Assembly: GCF_001956585.1 (NCBI RefSeq)
Contig: NZ_MSRR01000010.1
Span: forward strand, 100,749 to 164,748
Length of the DNA stretch: 64,000 bases
DNA from: Actinomyces naeslundii
GTDB lineage: Bacteria; Actinomycetota; Actinomycetes; Actinomycetales; Actinomycetaceae
Direction of reading: 5' to 3'
The translations under genes were made by a program, and so were the position numbers. The notes beneath the pieces are model-generated. The model was not told the origin of the DNA and did no database searches. It saw only the letters and a program-made list of their open reading frames with translations. This document shows, piece after piece, positions 8,290-17,490 of the stretch. Every line of letters begins with the position of its first letter. Position 1 is the first letter of the stretch.

Positions 8290-8424
8290 GAGTTCTCCTT
8301 CAATCTCCTTCAAAGCGGTCGGTGCGGGCAACTTAGCCCCGCAGGCGGGTGCGACGTCAGCCCCTTTCGCGCCCGGCCCAACCGGCGCGTCGGCGGGATC
8401 AGTCGGCGGGGCCGGCGGCGAAGC

Positions 8425-9786
8425 TCAGTCGCGGGCGCGCAGCACCTGCCCCAGGGCCTGCTCGCCCGCGAGTGCCCCGGCGCGGGCGGAGACGACGACG
8501 GCCAGGCAGGTGGTCGCCAGGGTCGCCGCGCACACGAGACCCAACGTCGTCCAGGGGAAGTCCGCCAGAATGCCGGCCAGGGACCGATGCAGAGCCTCGG
8601 ACAGGAGGACGGCCGTGGACAGGGTGACGAGCAGGCCGAGGATAGTTGCAGCGGCGGCATGGAGAAATCCCTCGAGGACCTCGATAGCCAGGACGTCGCG
8701 CTCCATGGCTCCGGCGGCACGCAGGAGGGCGGCGTCACGGCGACGTCGGCCCGCGCTCATGGCGATGACGGCCACGCCCCCGGTCCAGGACACGAGGAAG
8801 GGCAACCCGAACACGGAGGAGAATGCGTCGGCGCTCACGTCGGGGGAGACCGAGGCCGGACCGAAGGCGATGGCGACCAGCCCGATCGTCACCACGAAGG
8901 GTAGGACGGTGGCCGCCGAGCGGCGCGACTCCAGAGCGCAGGTGCGTCCGGCGACATGCCAGGCGACGCCGGGGCTTGGGACGAGGGCGGAGAGCAGGCG
9001 CTCCAGCACCGGACTGAGCCAGCTGCACAGGATGCACACGAGGATCAGTCCGCTCAGGGCGCCGCTGAAGACCGCCAAGAAGATGTCTTCCCCATTCGTC
9101 CCGTTGCGGATGACGAGGAACTCGGCAACCCACCCTGCCGCGGCGGCAGCGGCCCAGAGCAGCCGCAGAAGGCCTTTGAGGACTCTTCCCGCGCTCCAAT
9201 GTGCTCTCTGCCCGCCCGACCCGCGCAGCAGCAGGGCCTCCGGGGTGCGCGAGGCACGTTTGGCGGCGCCCCGACCGCCCATGACAAGGGTGCCGGCGCT
9301 GATGATCGCGGTCCAGATAAGGTCGGCGGGTTTCCACTGAGGCACCGCGCCGGGCAGGGCGGCCCCGTCGGAGACGAGCCGGTGCATCATGAACCGGCTG
9401 ATGGGCAGGCTCAACGGCACCGCGGCGAGAGAGGCGAGCGTCCCGAGGGCGAGGAGCTGGCCCTGGATGACCAGGCGAACCATGGAGGGGCTCATGCCCA
9501 GGGCCTTCCACAGCCCGTGGTCGCGCTCACGCTGAGAGACCGCGAGGTTGCTGGTGGAGGACAGAATGGCCACGGCGGCGAAGACGACCCCAATGATGAT
9601 GATGCCTGAGACGGATTCGGCCCCATCGATCATCGTGGGGTCTCCAGCAGCCTCCGCAGCGGCGAAGGCGCCATGAGCGACCCGGAACTGGCCGGCGACG
9701 GCAGAGGCGGCCACGACGGCGACGACGGCGGTCCACGCCCAGGAGCCGGCGTGGTGGCGCAGGTCGGACAGGAGCAGACGGATCAT
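8425..9786 (-). CDS. ABC exporter permease (FtsX/MacB-like)
   Basis: This 453-residue permease starts with one membrane segment, an extracytoplasmic stretch, then a three-helix FtsX-like unit (region SNLAVSQRERDHGLWKALGM, the typical coupling motif). A second unit follows after a short cytoplasmic loop. The ATG overlaps the TGA of the ATPase gene (ATGA at 9783-9786), so the two are translationally coupled. The operon is divergent from a two-component pair, a common plan for exporters of antimicrobial peptides or drugs. Confidence 0.85.
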   Translation of the reverse strand: MIRLLLSDLRHHAGSWAWTAVVAVVAASAVAGQFRVAHGAFAAAEAAGDPTMIDGAESVSGIIIIGVVFAAVAILSSTSNLAVSQRERDHGLWKALGMSPSMVRLVIQGQLLALGTLASLAAVPLSLPISRFMMHRLVSDGAALPGAVPQWKPADLIWTAIISAGTLVMGGRGAAKRASRTPEALLLRGSGGQRAHWSAGRVLKGLLRLLWAAAAAAGWVAEFLVIRNGTNGEDIFLAVFSGALSGLILVCILCSWLSPVLERLLSALVPSPGVAWHVAGRTCALESRRSAATVLPFVVTIGLVAIAFGPASVSPDVSADAFSSVFGLPFLVSWTGGVAVIAMSAGRRRRDAALLRAAGAMERDVLAIEVLEGFLHAAAATILGLLVTLSTAVLLSEALHRSLAGILADFPWTTLGLVCAATLATTCLAVVVSARAGALAGEQALGQVLRARD

Positions 9787-10631
9787 CGGAGGCCTCCGGC
9801 ACCGCGGGCGGACAGGACGGCGGCGGAGACAGCGGCGGGGTCACCCCCGGGAAGAGAGGCGACGAGGCGGCCGGCGTCCATGACGAGGACGTGCTGGGCT
9901 CGGGCGGCGGCTGCGGCGTCGTGCGTCACCATGAGGACGGTGGCCGGCTTCGGGGCAGGAGCTGTGGGCACGGCGCCAGGCACAGCACCGGGGCCTCCGG
10001 CGAGCTCGGCGAGCCAGTCGAGGACGGTCGCGGCGGCAGCGACGTCGAGGGCGGCCGTGGGCTCATCGGCGAAAACGATGTCGGGGCGGGAGGCCAAGAC
10101 GCGGGCGATGGCGACGCGCTGACGCTCACCACCGCTCATCTGATGAGGCAGGTGGCGAACCTGCTCGCTCAGACCCACACGCTCGAGGGCGTCGTCGACG
10201 GCACTGCGGCTCAGGGGGCTGCGGCGCAGGCGACCGGGCAGGGCGACGTTGTCGCGCGCGGACAGGGAGGTGACGAGGTTGTCGTCCTGGAAGACGAAGC
10301 CGACGTGCCGGGCCCGGAAGCGGGCAGCGGGCCGGGGGCGCAGTGAGCTCGTCCGGGTACCGAGGAGCTGGACGGTGCCGGCGGTGGGGACGTCGAGCCC
10401 GGCGATGCACTGCAGGAGGGTGGACTTGCCGCAGCCGGAGGCGCCGACCAGTGCGGTGAAGCTGCCGACGGGCAGGGCGAGGTCGACACCGTTGAGCGCG
10501 GTGACATCGGCGTTGCGGCGGCCCTGGACGCGGAAGACTCGGGTGAGTCCGGCTACCTCGATGGCCGGTGGTACCTGCGGCCGATGATTGTCGGCACTGA
10601 CTGCGGCGGGAGGACCCTGGCGACGGATCAC
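9783..10631 (-). CDS. ABC exporter ATP-binding protein (LolD/MacB type)
   Basis: A 282-residue ATPase. Walker A GASGCGKST, Q-loop FVFQDDNL, signature MSGGERQRVAIARVL, Walker B DIVFADEPTAALD and H-loop VTHD are all intact. Between Walker B and the H-loop there is an unusual Pro/Ala/Gly insert of about 25 residues. The GTG start at 10631 overlaps the TGA of the upstream membrane gene (GTGA), which decides this start over the longer frame from 10718. It acts with the permease encoded next. Confidence 0.9.
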   Translation of the reverse strand: MIRRQGPPAAVSADNHRPQVPPAIEVAGLTRVFRVQGRRNADVTALNGVDLALPVGSFTALVGASGCGKSTLLQCIAGLDVPTAGTVQLLGTRTSSLRPRPAARFRARHVGFVFQDDNLVTSLSARDNVALPGRLRRSPLSRSAVDDALERVGLSEQVRHLPHQMSGGERQRVAIARVLASRPDIVFADEPTAALDVAAAATVLDWLAELAGGPGAVPGAVPTAPAPKPATVLMVTHDAAAAARAQHVLVMDAGRLVASLPGGDPAAVSAAVLSARGAGGLR

Positions 10632-11200
10632 GACAGCCCCCAAACTCCTGCGGCCGCAACGACGAGCCAGGTGAGGACGGATACTGCCCGGCTCCCCGCC
10701 AGGGCGCCCAGTCCCCATCGCGCGGCCAGCCTCCTCAGCCAGGGCCCCACGATGATCAGCAGCGCAGCCAGGACCGAGGGCAGCCAGGTCCGCACCTCGG
10801 CGTCGCTCATCCTGGCGAGCAGCTCACGCGACTCCACCAGGAGGTCGTGCATCCAGGCCGTTCCGCCATGCGCGACGGACCCGAGAACCGGTGAGAGCCG
10901 CTGCCCGACGACGACGATCAGCAGCGCCAGCGCCACGGCCTCGGCGCCCGCCGCCACGTACCAGTGCACGTAGCCCCGACGTCGTTCGTGGATGCTCACC
11001 TCATCGGAGTGCGCTGGGCGTACCGGCTCATCGGCTCCCGGCCCGAGCACCTCGGTACCGGCGAAGGCCTGGAAGCGGGTGGGCGTGCGGACCGGTCCCG
11101 AGACGGGGCCGAAGGCGTCGGTGGCAACGGCTGCATGACATGGAAGGAACGGGTCGAGGTTCATGTCCACCAGTTCACTCTTCGCGGGCCTCCATGACAC
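10628..11200 (-). CDS. Three-helix membrane protein, first gene of the ABC exporter operon
   Basis: 190 residues from GTG at 11200; ATG at 11164 is an alternative start. The N-terminal ~80 residues are cytoplasmic and variable. Three hydrophobic segments follow (YVAAGAEAVALALLIVVV; VLAALLIIVGPWL; SVLTWLVVAAAGVW), with an outer loop between the first two. No family is recognised. It overlaps the ATPase start by four bases, so it is made with the exporter. It may be an accessory subunit or an immunity-type protein (inference). Confidence 0.7.
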   Translation of the reverse strand: MSWRPAKSELVDMNLDPFLPCHAAVATDAFGPVSGPVRTPTRFQAFAGTEVLGPGADEPVRPAHSDEVSIHERRRGYVHWYVAAGAEAVALALLIVVVGQRLSPVLGSVAHGGTAWMHDLLVESRELLARMSDAEVRTWLPSVLAALLIIVGPWLRRLAARWGLGALAGSRAVSVLTWLVVAAAGVWGLS

Positions 11201-11359
11201 TGGTGCCCGCCCCCGTCTTCATGTCCGGCTAGCCCTACCTCGCCCCTGGTCGCGTGCGCACCACCCCGGGGTGCCAGCACCACCTTGCCGCCCCATACAG
11301 CCCCAATACGGGCACCAGCACGAGTGCGCCCTGGGCGTCAGCCCGTTAGCGTCGTCGGC

Positions 11360-12829
11360 ATGACCTCGACGCCACCACTCGGCTTCCCTTCCGACCTGCC
11401 TGCGACTGCGCCCATGGAGGCCCCGCTGGACAGGACCGCCCCCCTGCCGTCGGCTGCCGACTCTTCCCCGACTGTCCCGTTCGCAGCAGGCCCGAAGGCC
11501 GCCCCTTCCTCGACCGGGCACCGCCCGGGCCGGAACCTCCAGTGGATCGGCGTCATCGGGTGGGAGTTCCTGCACGCCGCGCTGTGGATACCGCAGGTCA
11601 TCCTCCTCATCCCCTCCATCCTGGTGTTCCACCTGACGGTCCCTCTGTGGGCATCACTGGAGCGCATCGCTGCACGCAGGCTGGGAACCGACGCCCCGTC
11701 CGGCCGCAAGGAGGGCGAGCGCAAGAGCCCGTGGCTGCTGGCGCGCGTCGCCCACGCGGAGTTCTGGCGGCAGGACCTGCCCCTGTGCCTGGGGGGCATG
11801 ACGCTGAGCACGACGTCGTTCTTCCTCACTGCGTTCCTCGGAGCCATAACCGTCACCAGCATCCTGGCGCCCTTCATGACCTCCTCCGGGAACCCCGTCA
11901 GGTTCTACCTGGGCGGTCGCGAGATGATGCTGACCGGGCTGCAGGCCGCCCTGCTGCTGATACCGATCGGGCTGATCGCCCTCAGCCTCCTCCTCGGAGT
12001 GCTCTGGGGACTCGGAAGGCTGCGGCTGCTGCTGGTGGAGGTGCTCTCGGGTGAGCGCAAGAGGCAGCGCCTCGAGCAGCTGACCGCCGAGGTCGGCCAC
12101 CTCACGGCCAGCCGAGCCACCCTCATGGACGCCTTCGAGGCCGAACGCACCCGCATCGAGCGGGACCTGCACGACGGCACCCAGCAGGAGCTCGTCGCCC
12201 TCGCCATGAACCTGGGCGGGCTGCGCCTGGCCGCCGAGTCCCTGCCCGAGGACGATACCGCCTCCACGTCCCGGACCGCGCTGCTGGAGGGGATCGACAC
12301 CGCGCAGGACCGCGCGGAGTCCGCCCTCAAGGACCTGCGCGAGACAGTGCGCGGCATCCGCCCGGCGGTCCTGTCCGAGCGCGGGCTGGCGCCGGCGCTG
12401 AAGGATCTGGCGGGACGGGCACCACTGCCGACCAGCGTCGTCGTCGAGGCCGAGAAGGCCGACCTGGCCCAGATCTCGCAGCCGGTAGCGACGGTCGTCT
12501 ACTTCGCTGCTACCGAGGCGCTGACAAACGCCGCCAAGCACGCCCAGGCCAAGCGCGCCACGATCACGCTGCGCTGCACGAGCACCGGGCTGAGCGCCGT
12601 CGTCACCGACGACGGGCGCGGCGGAGCCGACCCGGAGCAGGAGAACGCCACCGGCCTGCGCGGCATGGCGCAGCGGGTGGAGTCCATCGGCGGGCGGTTA
12701 GAGGTCAGCTCCCCCAAGGGCGCCGGGACCCGGCTGACGATCACCGCGCCGTTGACGCCACCGTGGGGCGCGGAGGGCCGGGAGGACGACCAGACGGGTG
12801 AGCCGGGGAGCGACCACCCGGCCGGCTGA
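11360..12829 (+). CDS. Sensor histidine kinase, NarL/DesK type
   Basis: 489 residues from ATG at 11360. A Pro-rich N-terminus is followed by two pairs of membrane helices arranged like the actinobacterial putative sensor domain, without a large outer loop. Next is a HisKA_3 dimerisation domain with phospho-acceptor ERDLHDGTQQ, then an ATPase domain (ALTNAAKHAQA for the N box, DDGRGGA for G1, GLRGMAQRV for G2). Such sensors typically detect signals in or at the membrane. It is cotranscribed with the response regulator 14 bases downstream and divergent from the ABC operon that it may control. Confidence 0.92.
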   Translation: MTSTPPLGFPSDLPATAPMEAPLDRTAPLPSAADSSPTVPFAAGPKAAPSSTGHRPGRNLQWIGVIGWEFLHAALWIPQVILLIPSILVFHLTVPLWASLERIAARRLGTDAPSGRKEGERKSPWLLARVAHAEFWRQDLPLCLGGMTLSTTSFFLTAFLGAITVTSILAPFMTSSGNPVRFYLGGREMMLTGLQAALLLIPIGLIALSLLLGVLWGLGRLRLLLVEVLSGERKRQRLEQLTAEVGHLTASRATLMDAFEAERTRIERDLHDGTQQELVALAMNLGGLRLAAESLPEDDTASTSRTALLEGIDTAQDRAESALKDLRETVRGIRPAVLSERGLAPALKDLAGRAPLPTSVVVEAEKADLAQISQPVATVVYFAATEALTNAAKHAQAKRATITLRCTSTGLSAVVTDDGRGGADPEQENATGLRGMAQRVESIGGRLEVSSPKGAGTRLTITAPLTPPWGAEGREDDQTGEPGSDHPAG

Positions 12830-12843
12830 GGCAGGATGTGCCC

Positions 12844-13704
12844 ATGAGGATCCTGCTCGCCGACGACGCCGCCCTCCTGCGCGAGGGGCTGGCCGGGCTG
12901 CTGACCACCGCCGGGCACAAGGTCGTGGCGCAGGTGGCCGACGCCGATGCCCTGCGAGAGGAGGTCGGGCGTCTGGCAGCGGCCGGGGAGCTGCCCGACG
13001 TCGTCGTCACCGACGTACGGATGCCGCCGACCGGCACGGACGACGGCCTGCGCGCCGCGATCGACCTGCGCCGGGCCCACCCGGGGCTGCCCGTGGTGGT
13101 GCTGAGCGCCTACGTGGCCGGGCCCTACGTGCAGGACCTGCTTGAGGAGACGGAGTCGCCGACGTCCCCGGCCGGGCCGGGGGGTCCCAGCGCCAGCAGT
13201 GGCGGCGCCGTGGGCTACCTGCTCAAAGAGCGCGTGGGGCGGGTGGCGGACTTCCTGCACTCACTCGACATCGTCGTGGGCGGCGGCGTGGTCATCGACC
13301 CGGAGGTGGTCTCCCACCTCATGAAGGCGGCCCGGGCCGCCGGTTCCGGACACGACGGGGACGGCGATGCCGGAGCCGGCGAGACGGCGGGAACGATGGC
13401 GGAGCCCTCCGGTGCTCGTGCGCCGGCAACGACCAGGACGGTCTCGCCGTCGACGCCGTCGGGCGGGATCGCGAGTGCGACACCGGGAGGAACGGGCCTG
13501 GACCGGCTGACGCGGCGCGAGCAGGAGGTGCTCGAGCTCATGGCGCAGGGGCTGTCGAACGCGCAGATCGCCGAGCGGCTGGTGGTCTCCGACGGTGCGG
13601 TGGCCAAGCACGTGGCGAATATCTTCCGAGGGCTGGACCTGCAGCCGGGCGAGGAGAACCGGCGCGTGCGGGCCGTTCTGGCCTGGCTGCACGCCCGGGC
13701 CTGA
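12844..13704 (+). CDS. LuxR-type response regulator with an enlarged receiver
   Basis: 286 residues from ATG at 12844. Receiver: acidic pocket DDAA, phospho-Asp in VVVTDVRMP, and switch Lys in GYLLKER. A Gly/Pro/Ser-rich insert of about 15 residues lies just before the Lys strand. About 60 residues of Ala/Thr/Pro-rich linker then lead to a LuxR helix-turn-helix (LTRREQEVLELMAQGLSNAQ). It is the partner of the kinase directly upstream. The insert and linker are longer than usual. Confidence 0.92.
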   Translation: MRILLADDAALLREGLAGLLTTAGHKVVAQVADADALREEVGRLAAAGELPDVVVTDVRMPPTGTDDGLRAAIDLRRAHPGLPVVVLSAYVAGPYVQDLLEETESPTSPAGPGGPSASSGGAVGYLLKERVGRVADFLHSLDIVVGGGVVIDPEVVSHLMKAARAAGSGHDGDGDAGAGETAGTMAEPSGARAPATTRTVSPSTPSGGIASATPGGTGLDRLTRREQEVLELMAQGLSNAQIAERLVVSDGAVAKHVANIFRGLDLQPGEENRRVRAVLAWLHARA

Positions 13705-13763
13705 GCCTGGCCGCGCTGCGCAGTGGTCCCGGAGGCCGAAACGACCCCCAATGGCGCGCCCGA

Positions 13764-13883
13764 TGTCCAAATCGGTGACAAAGAGGTTGGGCGGAGTGAA
13801 ACGGGCGGAATGAAACCGCATGATTCCGCGGTTCTGTTGAAGGCGTGAAGAACGCGAGGGCTCCTTTGTCACCAATTTGGACA
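13764..13883. repeat. 20-bp inverted repeat pair separated by 80 bp
   Basis: The left arm is TGTCCAAATCGGTGACAAAG (13764-13783). The right arm, 13864-13883, is its inverse with a single mismatch. The 80-bp core carries a short tandem repeat (GGGCGGAGTGAAAC then GGGCGGAATGAAAC) and a small palindrome near CCGCATGATTCCGCGG. It fills most of the 330-bp gap before upp. It may be a small non-autonomous element with terminal repeats or a two-site operator; no target-site duplication is obvious. Confidence 0.7.
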
Positions 13884-14036
13884 CAAAGCAGCCAATACAG
13901 CGGGACCTCGGCGGGGACTCGGACGCCGGCGACGCTCCCAGTCCGCCGGGGCGACGTGGTCACGCCGTGAGCGAGGACGAGGCCGGCGCTGCGTCGGGGC
14001 GGTGCGGGGCCGGCTGCGGGAATATAGGCTGTCCAC

Positions 14037-14675
14037 ATGCGCCTCCACGTTGCCGACCACCCCCTCATCGACCACAAGCTCTCCGTGCTGCGAGACGAGA
14101 GGACGCCGTCGGCGGTCTTCCGCCAGCTGGTGGACGAGCTCGTCACGCTGCTCGCCTATGAGGCCACCCGCGAGGTGCGCACCGAGGAGGTGGAGATCCG
14201 CACCCCCGTAGCGCTGGCCCAGTGCCGCCGCCTGGCCGACCCGCGGCCGATCGTGGTGCCGATTCTGCGCGCGGGCCTGGGGATGCTCGAGGGCATGACC
14301 CGCCTGCTGCCCACCGCCGAGGTCGGCTTCCTGGGAATGAAGCGCGACGAGGACACCCTGGAGGTGGAGACCTACGCCAACCGCCTGCCCGACGACCTCT
14401 CGGGCCGGCAGTGCTTCGTCGTCGACCCCATGCTCGCCACTGGCCACACCCTCGTGGCCGCCATCGACTACCTGCTCGAGCGCGGGGCGCGCGACGTCAC
14501 CGCGCTGTGCCTCATCGCCGCGCCCGAGGGGATCAAGACGCTGGAGGAGGCGGTCGGCGAGCGCGCGAACGTCACGGTGGTGACTGCCGGGGTCGACGAG
14601 CGACTCAACGAGCACGCCTACATCGTGCCCGGGCTCGGCGACGCCGGGGACCGCCTTTACGGCATCGTCGACTGA
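14037..14675 (+). CDS. upp: Uracil phosphoribosyltransferase
   Basis: 212 residues, normal length. It makes UMP from uracil and PRPP in pyrimidine salvage. Seen: N-terminal [16 protein letters not shown], the flexible-loop region [11 protein letters not shown], the PRPP-binding motif DPMLATGHT, and the uracil-binding C-terminal region around [12 protein letters not shown]. It stands alone, with the 120-bp inverted-repeat structure ending about 150 bases upstream. The ATG at 14037 fits the family start. Confidence 0.96.
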   Translation: MRLHVADHPLIDHKLSVLRDERTPSAVFRQLVDELVTLLAYEATREVRTEEVEIRTPVALAQCRRLADPRPIVVPILRAGLGMLEGMTRLLPTAEVGFLGMKRDEDTLEVETYANRLPDDLSGRQCFVVDPMLATGHTLVAAIDYLLERGARDVTALCLIAAPEGIKTLEEAVGERANVTVVTAGVDERLNEHAYIVPGLGDAGDRLYGIVD

Positions 14676-14778
14676 CCCCGGCACCCGTCACGCACCGCTT
14701 CGTTTCAACGACGTGTCCGGAGCGCCGATGACCTTATTCGGTGACCTCGAACCATAGATTTCGCTAGGCTCGGGAGAC

Positions 14779-16809
14779 ATGACGACGGGGCACTCACCTT
14801 CTTCCGGCGACTACGACGCGACGACGGCGCTCAGCAGGTTCGCCTCGCCGCAGGACCTCGAGAGGATCGCCGAGACCCGCCCCGACCTGCACTCGATCCT
14901 GGCTGCTAACCCGTCGATCCCGCCCCGGGTCCGCGCGATACTGGAGCGGTCCGAGGACGCCATCGTTCAGGAGGTGCTGGCACGCCAGGCCGGTCGGGGC
15001 GCTCAGCAGGCACAGCCGGCGCAGCCTCCCGTCCCGGGACAGATCGGCCCGATGGCACCGACGATGGCTGTGGGAACGGCTGGGACACCACCCCCGCAGC
15101 AGGCTCCCGCCGGTTCGGGCTACGGGCAGGTTCCTCAGGGCTACGGCATCACTCAGCCGAGCACAGCAGCTGCACCGCCGCAGGGGACCTCGACTCAGGG
15201 GACCGCCCCTCAGGGTTATGGAACGACGGCGGCTCAATCCCAGCAGAGCCCGCCCCCGCAGGATCCTTCTCAGGCGGATCAGCAGGTGGCACTGCCTCCG
15301 TCGGTTCAGCCCTACTCGGCACCCTCGATGCAGTCCGCGGCCCAGCCCATGGATCAGCAGACCGCGATGCCGCCCGGAGTTCCGACCGGAGCGTCGTTGG
15401 GATACGGGCCGGGGCAGGCTCAGGCTTACCCGGGCCAGGCATACGGTCCGAACCAGGCGGCCGCGCCGGCGTACGGGGCGCCGATGTATGCGCCGCCGGC
15501 GCAGGCCCCGAGAAAGCACCGCCCCCTCAAGATTCTCGCGGTTGTCCTCCCGGTGGCCCTCGTTCTGGGCGCTGGTGGCGTGGCCGCGTGGTTTTTTCTG
15601 TGGAGGAGCAATGTCTACGCAACGTCGCAGTACATTACTTTGTCGGACTCCTGGAAGAATGGAGCGACTAAGGCATGGAGCGCCGACGTCACAAGCGGCG
15701 TACAACCATACGTCATCGGCAATCATTTCCTCACGCTCGACAGGTCGAACGGGACACTGACCGGCTACACCCCACTGAGTAGCGAGATGAAGGAGGCGTG
15801 GCATACCACCCTCGACGACGAGGAGCTGAGCTCCTCGTACGGATACCCTCCCAGTTTTCAGGCCTGGGGAGACAATACGCTTGTGTACAAGTCCACCCTC
15901 GTCGATCTGAAGTCCGGGGACACCTCTAAGGCTCCGTGGGGCGATGACAGCTCGGCGACGATCGCAGGCGACACCGCCATCTCCTGCAAGGAGGGTGACA
16001 AGTGCACCGCCTGGGACGTGAACAAGAAGCAGAAGTGGTCACGTGAGATAGACGGATCAGGAGAATCCTCCGGATTTCCTTATGTGCGCAATGTGCCCGT
16101 TCTGGTAAGAAATGGCCGGCACTACGTCACGCTGTACAATGCTGTCATCAATGTCGACAACGGAGAGACCCTCATTCTGGGCGGGGGATCCAAGGCCGAC
16201 TCCAACCTCAGCACGATATATTTCAAGGACGGCTGGGGGACCCTTGAAGAGGAGAAGAAGTCTGACTCCGATTCAGACTCGTCATCGACCACACGATACA
16301 AAGTGACGATCTACGACTTCGAGGGGAAGAAGCAGAGCAACCACCAGGAGATTATGCCGACGGACAAGAGGGCTATCACGGGAGACAATGAGATCCTCAC
16401 CGCCGAGCAGCACCGCGCCTACTTCAAGGACAAGGACTACAGCAATGCCAGTCTGACCGCAACGAACAACAGTGATGGGTGCGTCAGCAAGCTCACTCCA
16501 AAGAAAGGCGATTCCATCACCGTTCCTCAGCCCAAAGACAACGACGACTCCTCCTATGACTCCGAGGCGCCCGAGTGCCCATCTGGCGCAGCGACCTCTG
16601 AGAACGGCGGCGTCGTCAAGCTGGCGACCTGGAAACGCGGGGACACCAACGAGATACAGATGCTCATGAACGTCAAGACCGGCAAGGAGATCACGTTCAG
16701 TGGGATTGATTGGAAGAGCGGGGACTCGCTCATCGTCGCAGGCCCCGACCTCATCATCGGCTATCACAAGGAAGACGGAAAGGTCACCGGCTTCAAGCCT
16801 GCCTCCTGA
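14779..16809 (+). CDS. Membrane-anchored LRV/beta-propeller-like protein
   Basis: 676 residues. Residues 1-75 form a helical unit (PQDLERIAETRPDLHSILAA) resembling variant leucine-rich repeat (LRV) domains of actinobacteria. A cytoplasmic Pro/Gln/Gly/Tyr-rich linker of about 175 residues follows (many YGxxxQ repeats), then one membrane helix (about 251-275). The last ~400 residues lie outside and look like a PQQ-type propeller. Within it, SKAPWGDD and CKEGDKCTAWDV have close counterparts (EKAPW, Cys-x-His-Cys-AAW) in the protein at 48101-49549. Base composition drops in the outer domain. Function unknown; perhaps an envelope sensor or adhesin scaffold. Confidence 0.75.
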   Translation: MTTGHSPSSGDYDATTALSRFASPQDLERIAETRPDLHSILAANPSIPPRVRAILERSEDAIVQEVLARQAGRGAQQAQPAQPPVPGQIGPMAPTMAVGTAGTPPPQQAPAGSGYGQVPQGYGITQPSTAAAPPQGTSTQGTAPQGYGTTAAQSQQSPPPQDPSQADQQVALPPSVQPYSAPSMQSAAQPMDQQTAMPPGVPTGASLGYGPGQAQAYPGQAYGPNQAAAPAYGAPMYAPPAQAPRKHRPLKILAVVLPVALVLGAGGVAAWFFLWRSNVYATSQYITLSDSWKNGATKAWSADVTSGVQPYVIGNHFLTLDRSNGTLTGYTPLSSEMKEAWHTTLDDEELSSSYGYPPSFQAWGDNTLVYKSTLVDLKSGDTSKAPWGDDSSATIAGDTAISCKEGDKCTAWDVNKKQKWSREIDGSGESSGFPYVRNVPVLVRNGRHYVTLYNAVINVDNGETLILGGGSKADSNLSTIYFKDGWGTLEEEKKSDSDSDSSSTTRYKVTIYDFEGKKQSNHQEIMPTDKRAITGDNEILTAEQHRAYFKDKDYSNASLTATNNSDGCVSKLTPKKGDSITVPQPKDNDDSSYDSEAPECPSGAATSENGGVVKLATWKRGDTNEIQMLMNVKTGKEITFSGIDWKSGDSLIVAGPDLIIGYHKEDGKVTGFKPAS

Positions 16810-16842
16810 GACGACGCCGGACGGGTGCATGCCGCTCCAACA

Positions 16843-16893
16843 GGGGACGTCTCGGGCGGCCGGGTGCAGGAATCCGGTCCCCGACGGCATCGA
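16843..16893 (-). repeat. Interspersed palindromic repeat, copy 1 (inverted)
   Basis: Read on the - strand it contains GATGCCGTCGGGGACCGGAT and ends in GACGTCCCC, matching the copies near 47.0, 59.6 and 60.3 kb. It begins 34 bases after the LRV/propeller gene. Confidence 0.65.
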
Positions 16894-16898
16894 TCCGG

Positions 16899-17280
16899 GT
16901 GGCGCGGCGCGCCTACTACATGGAGTTCAAGCGGCAGCAGGAGAGGCTGCCCTCGGACCGGCACCTGAGCGTCGGCATCGCCTACTCCTACGCGCCCAAC
17001 GCCGACGCCCCCGGTGAGACACTGGCCGATGAGGCCGTGGACCCCTCGCAGCTGACCGCCGACGACCGCACCTTCCTCGATGAGGCGATCCGCGACTACA
17101 ACGCACAGTTCGGCACCACCTACAACACGAGCGCGCAGGGCTTCGAGAGCTACTACGAGGACATCTCCCGGCAACCGGCGGAGCGGACCATCGACTTCGA
17201 CGACGTGGATGTCAACGCCACCAAGCTGGGCCGCACAGTGGCTCAGCGCAACGACAATCTCACGCGGCACATGGAGGTGA
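16899..17280 (+). pseudogene. Internal fragment of a type I restriction subunit HsdR
   Basis: About 90 codons resemble the mid-section of EcoR124-type HsdR: YYMEFKRQQ, then a SYAPN motif, FLDEAIRDYNAQFGTTYNTS and FESYYEDISRQ. In intact proteins this lies before the last helicase motifs. After the last motif the similarity breaks off (about 17173) and the frame runs on as unrelated sequence to 17579. There is no start region, no methylase (HsdM) and no specificity subunit (HsdS) nearby, so this is a remnant of a lost restriction system. Repeat copy 1 lies at its 5' edge. Confidence 0.7.
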
Positions 17281-17490
17281 TAGGGAATCCGCCTTCTTCG
17301 CGGCCCGTGACCTCGCAAGCACCTCGGTCACCGACGTTGTTCCTTCACAGGCCACTTCACGCAGGACCCGTGTCTAGCAGCTCCTCTGAGTATTTCGCCG
17401 CTGGCATGGTCTCCACCCATGTCTACTCACGGGAAGAAAATCTCCCCAAGTCCGAGAAACGCCAGGCACTCCACATGCCGGTTGGTGACG

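Noticed and set aside
7480-8904. A 474-codon frame opposite the aldo/keto reductase and permease
   Set aside because: It is antisense to two genes with clear motifs and has low-complexity sequence.
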